Positions 53,735 through 63,935 of a DNA stretch of 64,000 nucleotides are shown here, piece by piece (positions within the stretch are counted from its first letter, which is position 1; every line of letters begins with the position of its first letter). The stretch is from the NCBI RefSeq assembly GCF_000285515.1, contig NZ_HE610957.1, positions 1,243,917 through 1,307,916 of the forward strand, given 5' to 3'. Below the pieces are notes generated by a model. It made no database searches and was not told the origin of the DNA. It saw nothing but the letters and a program-made list of their open reading frames with translations. The stretch is from Paenibacillus senegalensis JC66. Its GTDB lineage: Bacteria > Bacillota > Bacilli > Paenibacillales > NBRC-103111. The translations under genes were made by a program, and so were the position numbers.

Positions 53735-54265
53735 TTATTCCTTGGACGACTTCTCCATTTTGCGAAGCTTATCCAGCAGCCTCCGCATAGGAACATATAG
53801 AATGAGGGCAAACAAAGCATTCATGAACAGGCTGGGAAGCATTAAATGAAGAAAAGCCCAATGCATATCGAGCGGCCGGACCTGGGTGACTTGATAAATA
53901 CCGTAGAGGATCCATTCGAACAGCAGGTTCCCTGCGGCAATCAGAAACAAGGAGATAAACAAACCGATTCCGTAGCGAAATTTCGGGACACCGCATAAAT
54001 AGCTGACTATCCCCATACCTAGACAGTAAGGTCCGATCATTGGACCGTAGTACACAATATCATGAAGCAGGCCAAAGCAGAGACCATATAGGAGTCCGAT
54101 TCTTCTGCTGTCATATATACTTATAAGCATAATAGCCACTAGGGTTAGATGCGGGCTGATCATGACCTGCTCCTGCCAGGACAGCGGCAGCAGCCATTTA
54201 ATCACAGAGCCTTCCAGCACAAACAACAGCAACAAGAGCAGTGTTAATCCGTTTCTTCCCAGCAT
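53735..54265 (-). CDS. mreD: Rod shape-determining protein MreD
   Basis: Small integral membrane protein of the elongasome; about six hydrophobic helices in 176 residues, with LYGLCFGLLHDIVYYGPMIGPYCLGMG near residue 60 as the family signature. Its start overlaps the mreC stop by one base (TAATG), so the two are coupled. Confidence 0.92.
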   Translation of the reverse strand: MLGRNGLTLLLLLLFVLEGSVIKWLLPLSWQEQVMISPHLTLVAIMLISIYDSRRIGLLYGLCFGLLHDIVYYGPMIGPYCLGMGIVSYLCGVPKFRYGIGLFISLFLIAAGNLLFEWILYGIYQVTQVRPLDMHWAFLHLMLPSLFMNALFALILYVPMRRLLDKLRKMEKSSKE

Positions 54266-55137
54266 TAATTTATCTCCGTATCCTGGGCGTCAGGCACTTC
54301 CACTACGAGCAGTTCACTAAGATGGCGGAATGTGGCCACAGGCTTTACCTGAGCAACGTAGTTAATGCCAAAATCGCCATCCTCCTTGGCCACAACCGTG
54401 CCGATTTCAATGCCCTTGGGAAATACCAACCCCATGCCTGAGGTTATAATCGTATCCCCGACTTCAAGCTCATCCGTTTGTTCGATATTCGTCATAATCA
54501 GGTTTTGCGTAGCCGGATCGTAGCTTTGAATAATGCCGAACGACCTTTCTTTCCCTTTAACTGTAGCTGAGATCGCCTTTGATTCGTTATTCGTCGCATC
54601 CAATTCGGTTAACAGCTGAACACTGGCGGACAGCTCAGACACGGTATCTACGCGGCCAACGAGGCCTTCTACTGAAATCACCGCCATGTTCTCTTTAATT
54701 CCGTCACGGGAGCCAAGGTTAATGTTGATCCGCCCGTTATAAGGATCCGGGCTGATAGAAAGCACCTGGGCGACATGATACTTGTAATTATCCAGGCTTT
54801 TCTGTCTTTCCGTAAATTCGAGCAGCTCCTTCAAATTTTTATTCTCGGATTCAAGCTTGTTTAATTTCATTGTGTCCTTGGCGTAATTAGAAAGAGTCGC
54901 CTTCAACACCCTGTTTTCCTCATATAAGTCTCTCAAATCCCGAATATCCTTAAAGAAACCCGCTATCGATTGAGCGGGTCTGTAGAAAAGCCCCTGGGTC
55001 CAGGCGACGGTGTCCTTAATCATTTTCTCCGGCGTGGTCATTCCCGTTCTCATCATGGTAAGCCCCATCAAAGCTACGAAAACAATTAAGGAAATCAAAA
55101 GCACGACAATTTTCTTGTTTCCCAGCAATTTAAACAA
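54265..55137 (-). CDS. mreC: Rod shape-determining protein MreC
   Basis: Bitopic scaffold protein of the elongation machinery. An N-terminal transmembrane helix (KIVVLLISLIVFVALMGL) is followed by a coiled coil (DLRDLYEENRVLKATL through LKELLEF, about residues 65-115) and two beta domains (VLSISPDPYNGRININLGSRDGIKENMAVIS and GMGLVFPKGIEIGTVV). It starts with TTG 55137, GAAGGTGG being upstream. 27 bases after the mreB stop. Confidence 0.93.
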   Translation of the reverse strand: MFKLLGNKKIVVLLISLIVFVALMGLTMMRTGMTTPEKMIKDTVAWTQGLFYRPAQSIAGFFKDIRDLRDLYEENRVLKATLSNYAKDTMKLNKLESENKNLKELLEFTERQKSLDNYKYHVAQVLSISPDPYNGRININLGSRDGIKENMAVISVEGLVGRVDTVSELSASVQLLTELDATNNESKAISATVKGKERSFGIIQSYDPATQNLIMTNIEQTDELEVGDTIITSGMGLVFPKGIEIGTVVAKEDGDFGINYVAQVKPVATFRHLSELLVVEVPDAQDTEIN

Positions 55138-55164
55138 AACGGTTCCACCTTCTGCTTTATCGTT

Positions 55165-56199
55165 TTACCTCCTAGCTCTTCCCCCGGCCGTTGCCTTGGA
55201 CTTGAACAGATGAATATTATCGAGCGCTCTGCCCGTACCGATAGCTACACAATCCAGCGGATTCTCAGCAACCATAACAGGCATTCCCGTTTCTCTTGAC
55301 AAAAGCTTGTCCAGATTGCGCAGCAATCCGCCGCCGCCGGTTAGTACAATGCCTCTATCCATAATATCGGCTGCCAGCTCGGGAGGACATTTTTCAAGTG
55401 TAATTTTAACTGCATCCACGATGCTGGTCACCGTATCCGAGAGTGCTTCCGCAATTTCATCGGAGGTGACGGTCATCGTCTTAGGCAGCCCGCTGACCAG
55501 ATCGCGTCCGCGGATCTCGATAGTCTCCACTTTTTCCATAGGCATAGCTGATCCGACTTCAATTTTCATCGTTTCAGAAGTTCGTTCACCAATCATTAGA
55601 TTGTACATTTTCTTAATATATTGGGTAATCGCTTCATCCATTTCATCTCCGGCAATCCGGATCGAGCGGCTGGTTACAATCCCGCCCAAAGAAATGACCG
55701 CAACTTCCGTCGTCCCGCCGCCAATATCAACTACCATACTGCCGGTGGGCTCCCATACCGGAAGATCGGCCCCGATAGCCGCGGCGAAAGGCTCCTCAAT
55801 CGTAAATGCTTCCCGCGCTCCGGCCTGCTTGGTTGCGTCCTCCACTGCTCTTTTCTCCACTGCGGTAATTCCCGAGGGAACGCAAACCATTACGCTTGGA
55901 TGACGCTGAAACAAGCTTTTTTGTTTTTGTGCTTGGCGGATAAAATATTTAATCATCGTAGCTGTAGTTTCAAAGTCGGCAATGACGCCGTCTTTCATAG
56001 GACGTACGGCTCGAATATTTCCTGGTGTGCGTCCGATCATTTTTTTCGCATTTTCACCGACTGCTTCAATTGTTTTTGTATCCACACGCAGAGCTACCAC
56101 CGAGGGCTCTCTGACGACAATTCCTTTGCCTTTGACATACACAAGGGTATTGGCAGTGCCCAGATCGATACCCAAGTCTTTTGAAAATCCACCAAACAT
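55165..56199 (-). CDS. mreB: Rod shape-determining protein MreB (actin homologue)
   Basis: Forms membrane-attached filaments that guide lateral wall synthesis. The actin-fold motifs are complete: [17 protein letters not shown] near residue 6 (phosphate 1), [18 protein letters not shown] near 160 (phosphate 2) and [14 protein letters not shown] near 285 (adenosine). Length 344. First of mreBCD-minCD-rodA, 45 bases after radC. Confidence 0.98.
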   Translation of the reverse strand: MFGGFSKDLGIDLGTANTLVYVKGKGIVVREPSVVALRVDTKTIEAVGENAKKMIGRTPGNIRAVRPMKDGVIADFETTATMIKYFIRQAQKQKSLFQRHPSVMVCVPSGITAVEKRAVEDATKQAGAREAFTIEEPFAAAIGADLPVWEPTGSMVVDIGGGTTEVAVISLGGIVTSRSIRIAGDEMDEAITQYIKKMYNLMIGERTSETMKIEVGSAMPMEKVETIEIRGRDLVSGLPKTMTVTSDEIAEALSDTVTSIVDAVKITLEKCPPELAADIMDRGIVLTGGGGLLRNLDKLLSRETGMPVMVAENPLDCVAIGTGRALDNIHLFKSKATAGGRARR

Positions 56200-56244
56200 A
56201 GTTAGTACTCCCTTCTAGCGATTCAACTGCATTTATTCATTATA

Positions 56245-56931
56245 TTACATATGGCCTTTTTCCTTCAAACTGCAATACTTATTGTCTCCAATTATGATAT
56301 GATCAAGCACTTCTATGCCGACAATCCTTCCCGCATCAGCCAATCGGGCTGTAACCTCAATGTCTTCCGGGCTTGGCGAGGGATCTCCGCTCGGGTGATT
56401 ATGAACACAGATAATCGATGCGCTGCTGCGCCGAATTGCTGCATGAAACACTTCCCGCGGATGGACAATCGAGGCGTTCAAGCTTCCGATGGATAGAGTT
56501 TCTCTGGCCAGCACATGATTCTTCGTATTCAGAAACAAACAGACGAAGTGCTCTTTCTGCAAATATCTCATTTCTTCGCTTAAAAGGGAAAACACATCCC
56601 GGGGACTACGAATCTGCACCTTCGCTTCTTGCGATGAGGCGGCCAATCGTCTTCCAAGCTCAATACCTGCTTTGACCTGCAACGCTTTTGCTAAGCCAAT
56701 TCCTTTCAGTTGTGTTAACTGTTCCACACTCATGCCTACAAGTCCGTGTAAGGAGCCTGCTTCACTGAGTAATCGTTGAGCCAGCGTAACGGCCGACTCT
56801 TGATATGAACCCGTCCTGAGCAGGATCGCCAACAGTTCCGAATTGCTTAACACCTGCGCCCCAAATCGCTGCATACGCTCTCTTGGTCTGTCCTCTTGGG
56901 GAATCTCATGCAATGAAAGATAAGATTCCAT
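56245..56931 (-). CDS. radC: RadC-family JAB-domain protein
   Basis: Helix-hairpin-helix N-terminus (VEQLTQLKGIGLAKALQVKAG near residue 70) followed by a JAMM metalloprotease-type domain with the full zinc motif HNHPSGDPSPSPED near 175. Once thought to be a repair protein; its role remains uncertain. Start ATG 56931 has AAGGAGG upstream. It lies between maf and mreB, as in B. subtilis. Confidence 0.93.
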   Translation of the reverse strand: MESYLSLHEIPQEDRPRERMQRFGAQVLSNSELLAILLRTGSYQESAVTLAQRLLSEAGSLHGLVGMSVEQLTQLKGIGLAKALQVKAGIELGRRLAASSQEAKVQIRSPRDVFSLLSEEMRYLQKEHFVCLFLNTKNHVLARETLSIGSLNASIVHPREVFHAAIRRSSASIICVHNHPSGDPSPSPEDIEVTARLADAGRIVGIEVLDHIIIGDNKYCSLKEKGHM

Positions 56932-56955
56932 GTGTCCTCCTTTTTACTGCTATAG

Positions 56956-57558
56956 CTATACTTCAATTCCGTAGGATGCCAGCATATCTGCCAGCAGGCT
57001 CAGCGGCAAACCGACCACATTAAAATAACAGCCTTCAATCGAGTCAATAAAGGCCGCTCCCAATCCTTGAATGGCATAGGCGCCCGCCTTATCGTCCGGC
57101 TCGCCGGTTTCTATGTAACGCTCTATGCGGGCATCGTCCAAAGGCTTCATGTTAACAGACGTAACCCGATGACGGACCGATAGACTGCCTGTAATTTGCT
57201 GCAGGCAGGCAACGCCGGTATACACTTCGTGACGATTGCCGGCAAGCAGCTTCAGCATATGGAACGCATCTTCGCGGTCCAAGGGCTTGCCGAGCACTTG
57301 TCCCTCACAGACCACCAAAGTGTCGGACCCGATAATCACCTGGTCCACCTTTCCCAGCTTGTCCGAGACGGACCGTGCTTTTCTTGCTGCAAGTGCCTCC
57401 ACTATTGTGCCAGGTTCCCAGCCGGGGTCATAGGTTTCATCAGCCCCGCTAACCTTTATTTCAAACGGAACCTGCAGAAGCTTCAGCAGTTCCTGTCTGC
57501 GGGGGGATGAAGACGCTAATACAATCCGCGGAGATTCTAATGAGTTCAAGGCATTCAT
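56956..57558 (-). CDS. maf: Maf-family nucleotide pyrophosphatase
   Basis: Hydrolyses dTTP/UTP and modified nucleoside triphosphates; linked in Bacillus to septum formation and arrest of division. The 200 residues have IVLASSSPRRQELL at the N-terminus, GADETYDPG, IIGSDTLV near 75 (catalytic Asp region) and KAGAYAIQGLG near 150. Start ATG 57558 has GGAGG four bases upstream. Upstream is the DUF4321 gene. Confidence 0.95.
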   Translation of the reverse strand: MNALNSLESPRIVLASSSPRRQELLKLLQVPFEIKVSGADETYDPGWEPGTIVEALAARKARSVSDKLGKVDQVIIGSDTLVVCEGQVLGKPLDREDAFHMLKLLAGNRHEVYTGVACLQQITGSLSVRHRVTSVNMKPLDDARIERYIETGEPDDKAGAYAIQGLGAAFIDSIEGCYFNVVGLPLSLLADMLASYGIEV

Positions 57559-57585
57559 CCTCCGTGACGTTATCCGTAGTATTGA

Positions 57586-57827
57586 TTACAATTTGCGGTG
57601 TATCCAGATGGCTGCGATGATGGCCACTAAGCTAATCAGATTTAGTTTGATCTCGATTGAGAAATCATATTTAACAACCTGAAGATCGGCTTTCGGCTGC
57701 CAGATGATGTCCGCTGACCGGGTTAAAAAGTGGAGTGCTTGCACTTGAGCCAACAGTTGAGTCATAATTGCGCCAAAAATAATGCCTATGAGCACAAATA
57801 AAATTAATGTAACGGTATTTTTTTCAT
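57586..57827 (-). pseudogene. DUF4321 small membrane protein, frameshifted at its start
   Basis: The visible body (LIGIIFGAIMTQLLAQVQAL and a C-terminal LNLISLVAIIAAIWIHRKL helix) fits the small two-helix DUF4321 family found upstream of maf in Bacillales. Its best start, ATG 57827 with AGAGGT nine bases upstream, is out of frame: after ATG there are seven A, giving MKKIPLH and a stop. With eight A the start would read MKKNTVTLILFVLIGIIFG, a normal family start that restores the first transmembrane helix. Without the correction, only an internal GTG (57795) is available and it begins in mid-helix. Either a one-base loss, a sequencing error, or slippage on the A run. Confidence 0.6.
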
Positions 57828-58180
57828 CCGTTGGTTACCTCTGCATTTTGCATAAATCCCAGTTGAGCTATTTATACAAACAAGATATAAGCCAAAGCGG
57901 CTCTGCACTTTCCTTATCTTGTTACTGCGTGCAAATGAATTCGAATTATGCAAAATGCTTGCTCTGTTGTCAATTGCAAAACCGATTCCTCACTATAAAA
58001 TTATGAGGAACAGCCGGCAGCTTTGTGGGTATGGCAGCTGCGCAGTTGAGGGGATTTTGCCTACCTATTACTGTAACATCTTTAATAGAAAATAACCAGA
58101 TTTACCTGTTCTCTTCTCCAACATGGAAAGCGGCTGTTTCTACTCGCTAACGTTTCGGCAACCCCTCTATTTTCAAGCAA
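57828..58180. other. Intergenic region upstream of the maf-radC-mre genes
   Basis: About 350 bases without a gene between the DUF4321 start and the spoIIB terminator. Besides the promoter at 57945-57973, I saw AT-rich sequence, a few short imperfect repeats and no convincing RNA gene or ORF. It is also where comC lies in B. subtilis relatives (between folC and spoIIB/maf); no comC-like prepilin peptidase is present. Confidence 0.5.
57945..57973 (-). promoter_or_regulatory. Sigma-A promoter upstream of DUF4321-maf-radC
   Basis: On the minus strand TTGACA (57968-57973), 17-base spacer, CATAAT (57945-57950), 118 bases before the DUF4321 ATG. Close to consensus, so it probably drives the maf-radC-mreBCD-minCD-rodA genes. 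Confidence 0.75.
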
Positions 58181-58182
58181 AA

Positions 58183-58206
58183 AAGGAAGCCTGCCGCGGC
58201 TTCCTT
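58183..58206 (-). terminator. Terminator after spoIIB
   Basis: AAGGAAGCC (58183-58191) and GGCTTCCTT (58198-58206) with a six-base loop, then six T on the minus strand. Confidence 0.9.
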
Positions 58207-58301
58207 CGCTTAAATCCGTTTGTTTCTTATTTTTTCTTAATCCGACTCCATTTCATAAGAAGGAAATCCAATTTATGAAATAGATTCGTTCATCCCAATA
58301 C

Positions 58302-59681
58302 TCAACTCGCCTCGATCATTTGCAGCAGCTCCTTCTCTGCAAGCACGAATTGCAGCAGGCTCGTTTGCGCCTGCCACAGCATCGCTGCCGAAGGATTGCG
58401 CCGGTATTCGTCAATGGATTGCTTTGCTGTATTCATCGCCGTGTCGAGCTTTTGCAAAATCGGCTTGATTTCATCCGGCGCTTCGCTATTGACTGCTGCC
58501 GCGCTGGCAGTCCAGGCCTCATGCTTTTCCTTCAAGGTTTGCAGGCTCGCTTCTTCCATTGGCGTTAATGCGGTTCCTTCCAGATGCACGGCCGTCATCC
58601 CGCTAATGATTTGCACCAGCTGATCCGACTGTGCCAGATAGGTCAGCAGCGTTTCCGTATTCCCTTCCCAGCGAATGGAGGGAACGGCCGGCAGGGTATA
58701 AGTTTTCACATAAATTTCCACCTGCTGGTTTTGCAGCGGCAAGCTGAGGCTGGCAGCTGCAGTCCGGTCTGCGGCAATTCCTGCATAAACATAATGTTTA
58801 TCAAGGTCCTCCCGAACGCCGGCAAGCCCCTTGTCCAGCAGTTCCTTTACAGCAGTTTCCGCTCCTTCAGCCTGAGAAAACCCGCCATTCTGCAGAATCG
58901 TATAGGTTTTGGCCGGAATTTGCACCTGCACCCCGTCTCCGGCAGCTGCCGGTGCGGCTCCCGGATTCGCCGTGTCTCCCTGATCAGAGCCGCCTTCAAC
59001 AGGTGTGCCTACTGGCATGCTGCCTTCCGTTACCCGCTGGTCAGAGGCCGGTGGCAGCTGGTCACTGTTGAACAGGGAAAGCACCAGCAAGCCCAGCAGC
59101 ACGCCGGTTGCAACCGCACCCGCCACAGCGGCTCCTACTTTTAGCCATGGTGTCTTGGAGTATCTGACATAGCGGGCTGAACCATCGACTACTGGCTGGC
59201 GGTTCCCGCTCGAGTAGGAGGCCGCCTTATAACCGTTATAATCCTCCGCCGCTGCCCTTTCCATTCTCGGAGGAGGAGGGGGATCATGAGAGTAACCAGG
59301 AGAATAGTCATATTCATAATCCCGCTCATCCATCTCGTAGCTAGCCGCATTCAAACGCTCCTGCTCAGCTTCCAGATTGGAGGAAGCAAACGAAGCGGCA
59401 GTCGCTTTGGCCGGAGGCTGTTGGTGGGGCTGTTGATGCTGCTGCTTATGGGAGCGGGTCCCGGCACTCTCTCTAATCAGCTTCTCAATTTTTTCCGTCT
59501 CCTCATCGAACGGGCTTTTCCATTCCCCGTAATGAGTCGTAAACTGATTCAGCTCCGGTCCAGAGTCCATAACTTTATACTCTTCCTTTTGAAGAGGGAT
59601 GATTTCAGGCTGCTGGCCCGAAGGTTTATTCGCAGGATCGCGGCCGTTGTCAAAACGGTACGTCAGTCTCGCTTTGCTCAT
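58302..59681 (-). CDS. spoIIB: SpoIIB-like SPOR-domain sporulation protein
   Basis: 459-residue bitopic membrane protein. A long charged and Q/P-rich cytoplasmic region (about 1-175) is followed by one transmembrane helix (VGAAVAGAVATGVLLGLLVLSLF) and an outer part that holds a SPOR-like domain (IPAKTYTILQNGGFSQAEGAETAVKELLDKGL). SPOR domains bind denuded glycan strands at septa. In B. subtilis SpoIIB, also a bitopic SPOR protein, speeds septal thinning and its gene sits between folC and maf, exactly as here. Sequence similarity is limited, so the name rests on domain plus synteny. The C-terminal 150 residues have no recognised domain. Confidence 0.75.
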   Translation of the reverse strand: MSKARLTYRFDNGRDPANKPSGQQPEIIPLQKEEYKVMDSGPELNQFTTHYGEWKSPFDEETEKIEKLIRESAGTRSHKQQHQQPHQQPPAKATAASFASSNLEAEQERLNAASYEMDERDYEYDYSPGYSHDPPPPPRMERAAAEDYNGYKAASYSSGNRQPVVDGSARYVRYSKTPWLKVGAAVAGAVATGVLLGLLVLSLFNSDQLPPASDQRVTEGSMPVGTPVEGGSDQGDTANPGAAPAAAGDGVQVQIPAKTYTILQNGGFSQAEGAETAVKELLDKGLAGVREDLDKHYVYAGIAADRTAAASLSLPLQNQQVEIYVKTYTLPAVPSIRWEGNTETLLTYLAQSDQLVQIISGMTAVHLEGTALTPMEEASLQTLKEKHEAWTASAAAVNSEAPDEIKPILQKLDTAMNTAKQSIDEYRRNPSAAMLWQAQTSLLQFVLAEKELLQMIEAS

Positions 59682-59767
59682 TGGATTTCTCCCCTTGTCC
59701 CGTTAATACTGCTAGTCTATGACAAGCCTCGGGCAAATATGAGAGAGTTCCATGAGAAAAACATCAA

Positions 59768-59808
59768 ACAAGCTGCAGGTCAAGAAGGTCATTCTACCTG
59801 CAGCTTGT
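59768..59808 (-). terminator. Terminator after folC
   Basis: A perfect 13-base stem (ACAAGCTGCAGGT at 59768-59780 with ACCTGCAGCTTGT at 59796-59808). The minus strand continues TTGATGTTTTTC. It separates folC from spoIIB. Confidence 0.85.
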
Positions 59809-59865
59809 TGGCTCTCGAAATGATTGAATTGTAGATTCTGCTTTTTAATCAGCAGTAAGGCTTGA

Positions 59866-61239
59866 TTACCAGCCCTTCTCGTTTTGTGCTTGGCCTCCCA
59901 GCCTTGCCCGCACATCGGAGATCAGATACAGGGTGCCGGTGACCAGGGCGAGCTGTCCGGGACCCGTCATCTGCTGAAGAGCTTCCATCGCCTTGCGCCA
60001 ATCTCTTTCTACGCGGATTTCAACCTCGCTTCCCAGCTCACGGACTATCTCCTGCGCGGTATATGCCAGATCGGCTGCAGCATATTTTTTGTGAAAATCC
60101 GGCTCCGTAATAATAAGCGTATGCGCCAAGGGCACCAGCTGGCGCAAGTAAGCCTCATGCTCTTTGCCGGAGATCATCCCCAGCATAATATGCAGCCTGT
60201 CATAGCTGTACAGCGTTGTTAGCGCATTGGCCAGCGATGCCGCGCCTTCCGGGTTATGCGCGCCGTCCAGAAGAAGCTGAGGCTGCTCTCCAGCCAGCTC
60301 CAGCCGCCCGGGCCAGAAAGTATCCTTCAAGGCAGAATAGAGGTCTTCTTCCTCAATAATCAGCGCCTGGTACTGTCTGAGCACTTCGATGGCCATTAAG
60401 GCCGCCGAGGCATTTTTAAACTGGTGATGCCCGTTCAACGATATTTGCAGCTCCTTCATCCGGCGGAACGGGCTTTCAAACGTGAAGATATGCCGATGAA
60501 GCTCAGCCGAAATCGGCTCATATGAAAACTCTTGTCCCAGCCGATAGAGGGAGGAATGATGCTTGGCGCTGATTCTCTCAATCACCGCCAGCGCCTCAGG
60601 CTGCTCCACGGTAGTCACGACAGGGACCCCAGGTTTAATAATGCCTGCCTTCTCCGCAGCAATTTCCTCCAGCGTCTCGCCGAGAAACTCTTTATGGTCG
60701 TGGCCAATATTCGTAATGATGGAAATAACCGGCAGGACGACATTCGTGGAATCAAGCCGTCCTCCCATTCCTACCTCCCAAACAACATAGTCAGGGAAGA
60801 CGACCTTAGCAAAATAGAGTATCGCGATTGTCGTCGTCACCTCAAACATGGTAGGATGTCCGAGCTCGGTGCGAGCCAGCTCCTCGGCCAGCGGTTTGAT
60901 TTCATTGGCCAGTGCAAGCAGCTGCTCTTCTTCAATATCCTTGCCGTTATAGCGCAATCGGTCGGTGAATTTAGTCATATACGGTGATGTGAAGGTGCCC
61001 ACATCATAGCCGTTGCGGAGCAAAACGTTTGTAAGAAAAGCGCAGGTTGAGCCTTTGCCGTTAGTTCCAGCCACATGGATAAATTTCAACCTACGCTCAG
61101 GATGACCCAGCTTCTTCATAAGCCATTCCATCCGCTTAAGGCCCGGACGCATTCCTTTCTCCGCAACCAGGCCTGTGACCCAGTTTACTGCTTCGGTATA
61201 GCTTTCAAAACCGTTCGTCGACTCGATGGATTGTTTCAT
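59866..61239 (-). CDS. folC: Folylpolyglutamate synthase / dihydrofolate synthase
   Basis: Mur-ligase-type enzyme that adds glutamate to folates. The ATP-binding loop HVAGTNGKGSTCAFL is near residue 50; FTSPYMTKFTDRLRYNG, GMGGRLDSTNVV near 150 and LDGAHNPEGAASLANAL near 310 are all typical. Length 457. Start ATG 61239 (MKQSIEST) has GGAG six bases upstream; an ATG at 61251 has no spacing to a binding site. It follows valS by about 26 bases, the usual Bacillales arrangement. Confidence 0.96.
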   Translation of the reverse strand: MKQSIESTNGFESYTEAVNWVTGLVAEKGMRPGLKRMEWLMKKLGHPERRLKFIHVAGTNGKGSTCAFLTNVLLRNGYDVGTFTSPYMTKFTDRLRYNGKDIEEEQLLALANEIKPLAEELARTELGHPTMFEVTTTIAILYFAKVVFPDYVVWEVGMGGRLDSTNVVLPVISIITNIGHDHKEFLGETLEEIAAEKAGIIKPGVPVVTTVEQPEALAVIERISAKHHSSLYRLGQEFSYEPISAELHRHIFTFESPFRRMKELQISLNGHHQFKNASAALMAIEVLRQYQALIIEEEDLYSALKDTFWPGRLELAGEQPQLLLDGAHNPEGAASLANALTTLYSYDRLHIMLGMISGKEHEAYLRQLVPLAHTLIITEPDFHKKYAAADLAYTAQEIVRELGSEVEIRVERDWRKAMEALQQMTGPGQLALVTGTLYLISDVRARLGGQAQNEKGW

Positions 61240-61265
61240 TATGCTCTCCATCCCCTTCAGCAGGT

Positions 61266-63935
61266 TTATACATTTTTAAGCTCTTCCAGGCGGGCAATCA
61301 CTTTATCCCGCTTATCCGCGTAATCAGCAAGCTTTGCTTTCTCTTCCTCCACAACCTTCTCCGGTGCTTTTGCTACGAATCCCGGATTGTTCAATTTCTT
61401 TTCTATACGCGCTACTTCGCCGTGCAGCGTCTGCAGCTCCTTCTCAAGCCGCGCCAGCTCCTGGGTAATATCAATCAGCCCTGCAAGCGGCAGGAAAATT
61501 TCCGCACCTGTCACAAGCGCGGTCATCGCTTTGTCCGGAGAGGCCATGGCGGTATCCACTTGCAGCAAGGATGTATTACAGAAGCGTTTAATATACTCTT
61601 CATTGCGCTGCAGGATCTCAGCCGCCTCTTCGTTAGCCGGCTTGATAAGCAGCTCGATTTTTTTGCTCATTGGCACGTTCACTTCCGCCCGGATGTTGCG
61701 CACGGAACGAATAATGCCCATCAGCAGCTCCATCTCCTTGACAGCCGCCCCCCCTTCCCATTTGGGCTCGACTTTTGGCCATGGAGCCAAGGTTATGGTC
61801 TCCCCTTGATGCGGAAGATGCTGCCAGATTTCCTCAGTCAGGAAAGGCATGAACGGATGCAGCAGACGCATAGTTTGATCCAGCACATAGGCAAGCACCG
61901 AACGCGTGCTGCTTTTCGCCGCTTCGTCTTCGCCATACAAAGACAGCTTGCTGAACTCAATGTACCAGTCGCACAAATCGTCCCAGATGAAATTGTAAAG
62001 CGTACGCCCGGTTTCACCGAACTCGTACTGGTCCAGCAAGCGGGTCACATCGCGAATTGTCTCATTAAGCCGCTGCAGAATCCATTGGTCAGCCGTGCCG
62101 AGCTCTCCGCTCAAATCAATATCTTCTGCCCTGAAGCCCTCCATATTCATTAAGGCGAAACGGGAGGCATTCCAGATTTTGTTGGCAAAGTTCCGCGCCT
62201 GCTCTACTCTCTCCCAATGGAAGCGGAGATCCTGTCCCGGTGTGCTTCCTGTAGAAAGCATGTACCGCATAGCATCGGTTCCATATTTCTCTATAACATC
62301 CAATGGGTCGACGCCATTGTCCAGCGACTTGGACATTTTGCGGCCCTCGGCATCCCGGACAAGTCCGTGCATCAGCACATCTTTAAACGGGGCTTCCCCG
62401 GTAAACTCCAGGGCTGTAAAAATCATTCTCGCCACCCAGAAGTAAATAATGTCGTATCCGGTTACCAGCACATTGGTGGGGTAATATCGCGCCATATCCT
62501 CACTGCTCTCCGGCCATCCCAATGTGGAGAAAGGCCACAGCGCCGAGCTGAACCACGTATCCAGCACATCCTCATCCTGCTTGAGGGCAGAGCTTCCGCA
62601 GGCAGAGCATTGGCTTGCTGCCTGATGAGCAACATGAACCTCGCCGCAATCCTGACAGTGCCAGGCAGGAATCCGGTGGCCCCACCACAATTGCCGGGAA
62701 ATGCACCAGTCGCGGACATTCTCGATCCAGTTCAAATAAGTTTTCTCGAAGCGCTCGGGGACGAAGTGTACGCCTTTCCCTGTTTTCTGCGCTGCAATCG
62801 CCTGATCGGCGAGCGGCTTCATTTTGACAAACCATTGCGTGGACAAATACGGCTCTACAACCGCGCCGCTGCGCTCGCTGTGACCGACCTGATGAATATG
62901 CTCCTCAATCTTGAGCAGCACTCCGCTGGCCTTCAGATCAGCCACGATCTGCTTGCGGCAGGCAAAGCGGTCCATTCCCTTGTACGGCCCGGCTTGCTCG
63001 TTCATTGTTCCGGATTCATCCATCACAAGAATTTGCGGCAGCTGGTGCCGCTGGCCTACTTCAAAATCGTTAGGGTCATGCGCTGGTGTAATTTTTACCG
63101 CACCGCTGCCGAACTCCTTCTCGACATAAGCATCGGCAATAACCGGAATTTCCCGGCCGATGATCGGCAGAATCAAGGTTTTGCCAATCATGTCGCGGTA
63201 ACGCTCATCGTCAGGATGGACAGCTACAGCCGTATCGCCAAGCATAGTTTCAGGTCTTGTCGTGGCAACCGTTATGGATCCGCTGCCGTCTTTTAACGGA
63301 TACTGCAAATGATACAGGCTGCCTTTGACTTCCTTATATTCCACTTCAATATCGGACAAAGCCGTCTTCGCAGCCGGGTCCCAATTGATAATATATTTGC
63401 CGCGGTAGATCAGGCCTTTTTCGTAGAGCTTGACGAAGACTTCTCGGACTGCTTTGGAAAGCCCTTCATCCAAAGTAAACCGCTCTCTAGAATAATCGAG
63501 AGATAATCCCATTTTTGCCCATTGGGAGCGAATTGTGTCTGCATAATGCTCCTTCCACTCCCACACTTTTTTCAAAAATTCCTCACGGCCCAAGTCATGG
63601 CGGAACTTGCCTTCTTCACGCAGCTTGCTCTCCACCCGGGTCTGGGTCGCAATCCCGGCATGATCTGTTCCCGGCAGCCAGAGGGCATCATAGCCCTGCA
63701 TCCGCTTAGCGCGTATAATAATGTCCTGCAAAGTAAAATCAAGCGCATGCCCGATATGCAGCATTCCTGTCACATTCGGCGGGGGAATGACGATGGTGAA
63801 CGGCTCGGCGTCCTTATGACGGCCCGCTTCAAAAAAACCGTGGTCCTTCCAGTAGTCATACCACTTTGTTTCACAGCTTTTCGGATCATAGGTCGTTGGC
63901 ATCGTTGTTGTCGCAGGAGCGTTTGTTTGGCTCAT
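61266..63935 (-). CDS. valS: Valyl-tRNA synthetase
   Basis: Class I synthetase of 889 residues. The HIGH motif is in [21 protein letters not shown] near 55 and KMSKS in [14 protein letters not shown] near 530. The CP1 editing domain includes [18 protein letters not shown] near 225. A zinc-ribbon-like [21 protein letters not shown] lies near 430 and the C-terminal coiled coil ([27 protein letters not shown]) is intact. Start ATG 63935 has AGGAGG ten bases upstream. The 65 bases upstream hold a GGTC...GACC hairpin that could be the end of a T-box leader, but too little of it is in the window to tell. Confidence 0.98.
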   Translation of the reverse strand: MSQTNAPATTTMPTTYDPKSCETKWYDYWKDHGFFEAGRHKDAEPFTIVIPPPNVTGMLHIGHALDFTLQDIIIRAKRMQGYDALWLPGTDHAGIATQTRVESKLREEGKFRHDLGREEFLKKVWEWKEHYADTIRSQWAKMGLSLDYSRERFTLDEGLSKAVREVFVKLYEKGLIYRGKYIINWDPAAKTALSDIEVEYKEVKGSLYHLQYPLKDGSGSITVATTRPETMLGDTAVAVHPDDERYRDMIGKTLILPIIGREIPVIADAYVEKEFGSGAVKITPAHDPNDFEVGQRHQLPQILVMDESGTMNEQAGPYKGMDRFACRKQIVADLKASGVLLKIEEHIHQVGHSERSGAVVEPYLSTQWFVKMKPLADQAIAAQKTGKGVHFVPERFEKTYLNWIENVRDWCISRQLWWGHRIPAWHCQDCGEVHVAHQAASQCSACGSSALKQDEDVLDTWFSSALWPFSTLGWPESSEDMARYYPTNVLVTGYDIIYFWVARMIFTALEFTGEAPFKDVLMHGLVRDAEGRKMSKSLDNGVDPLDVIEKYGTDAMRYMLSTGSTPGQDLRFHWERVEQARNFANKIWNASRFALMNMEGFRAEDIDLSGELGTADQWILQRLNETIRDVTRLLDQYEFGETGRTLYNFIWDDLCDWYIEFSKLSLYGEDEAAKSSTRSVLAYVLDQTMRLLHPFMPFLTEEIWQHLPHQGETITLAPWPKVEPKWEGGAAVKEMELLMGIIRSVRNIRAEVNVPMSKKIELLIKPANEEAAEILQRNEEYIKRFCNTSLLQVDTAMASPDKAMTALVTGAEIFLPLAGLIDITQELARLEKELQTLHGEVARIEKKLNNPGFVAKAPEKVVEEEKAKLADYADKRDKVIARLEELKNV

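Noticed and set aside
62217..63296. 359-codon plus-strand ORF inside valS
   Set aside because: Shadow of the well-supported valS frame; its composition (Arg/Cys/His-rich) is not protein-like.
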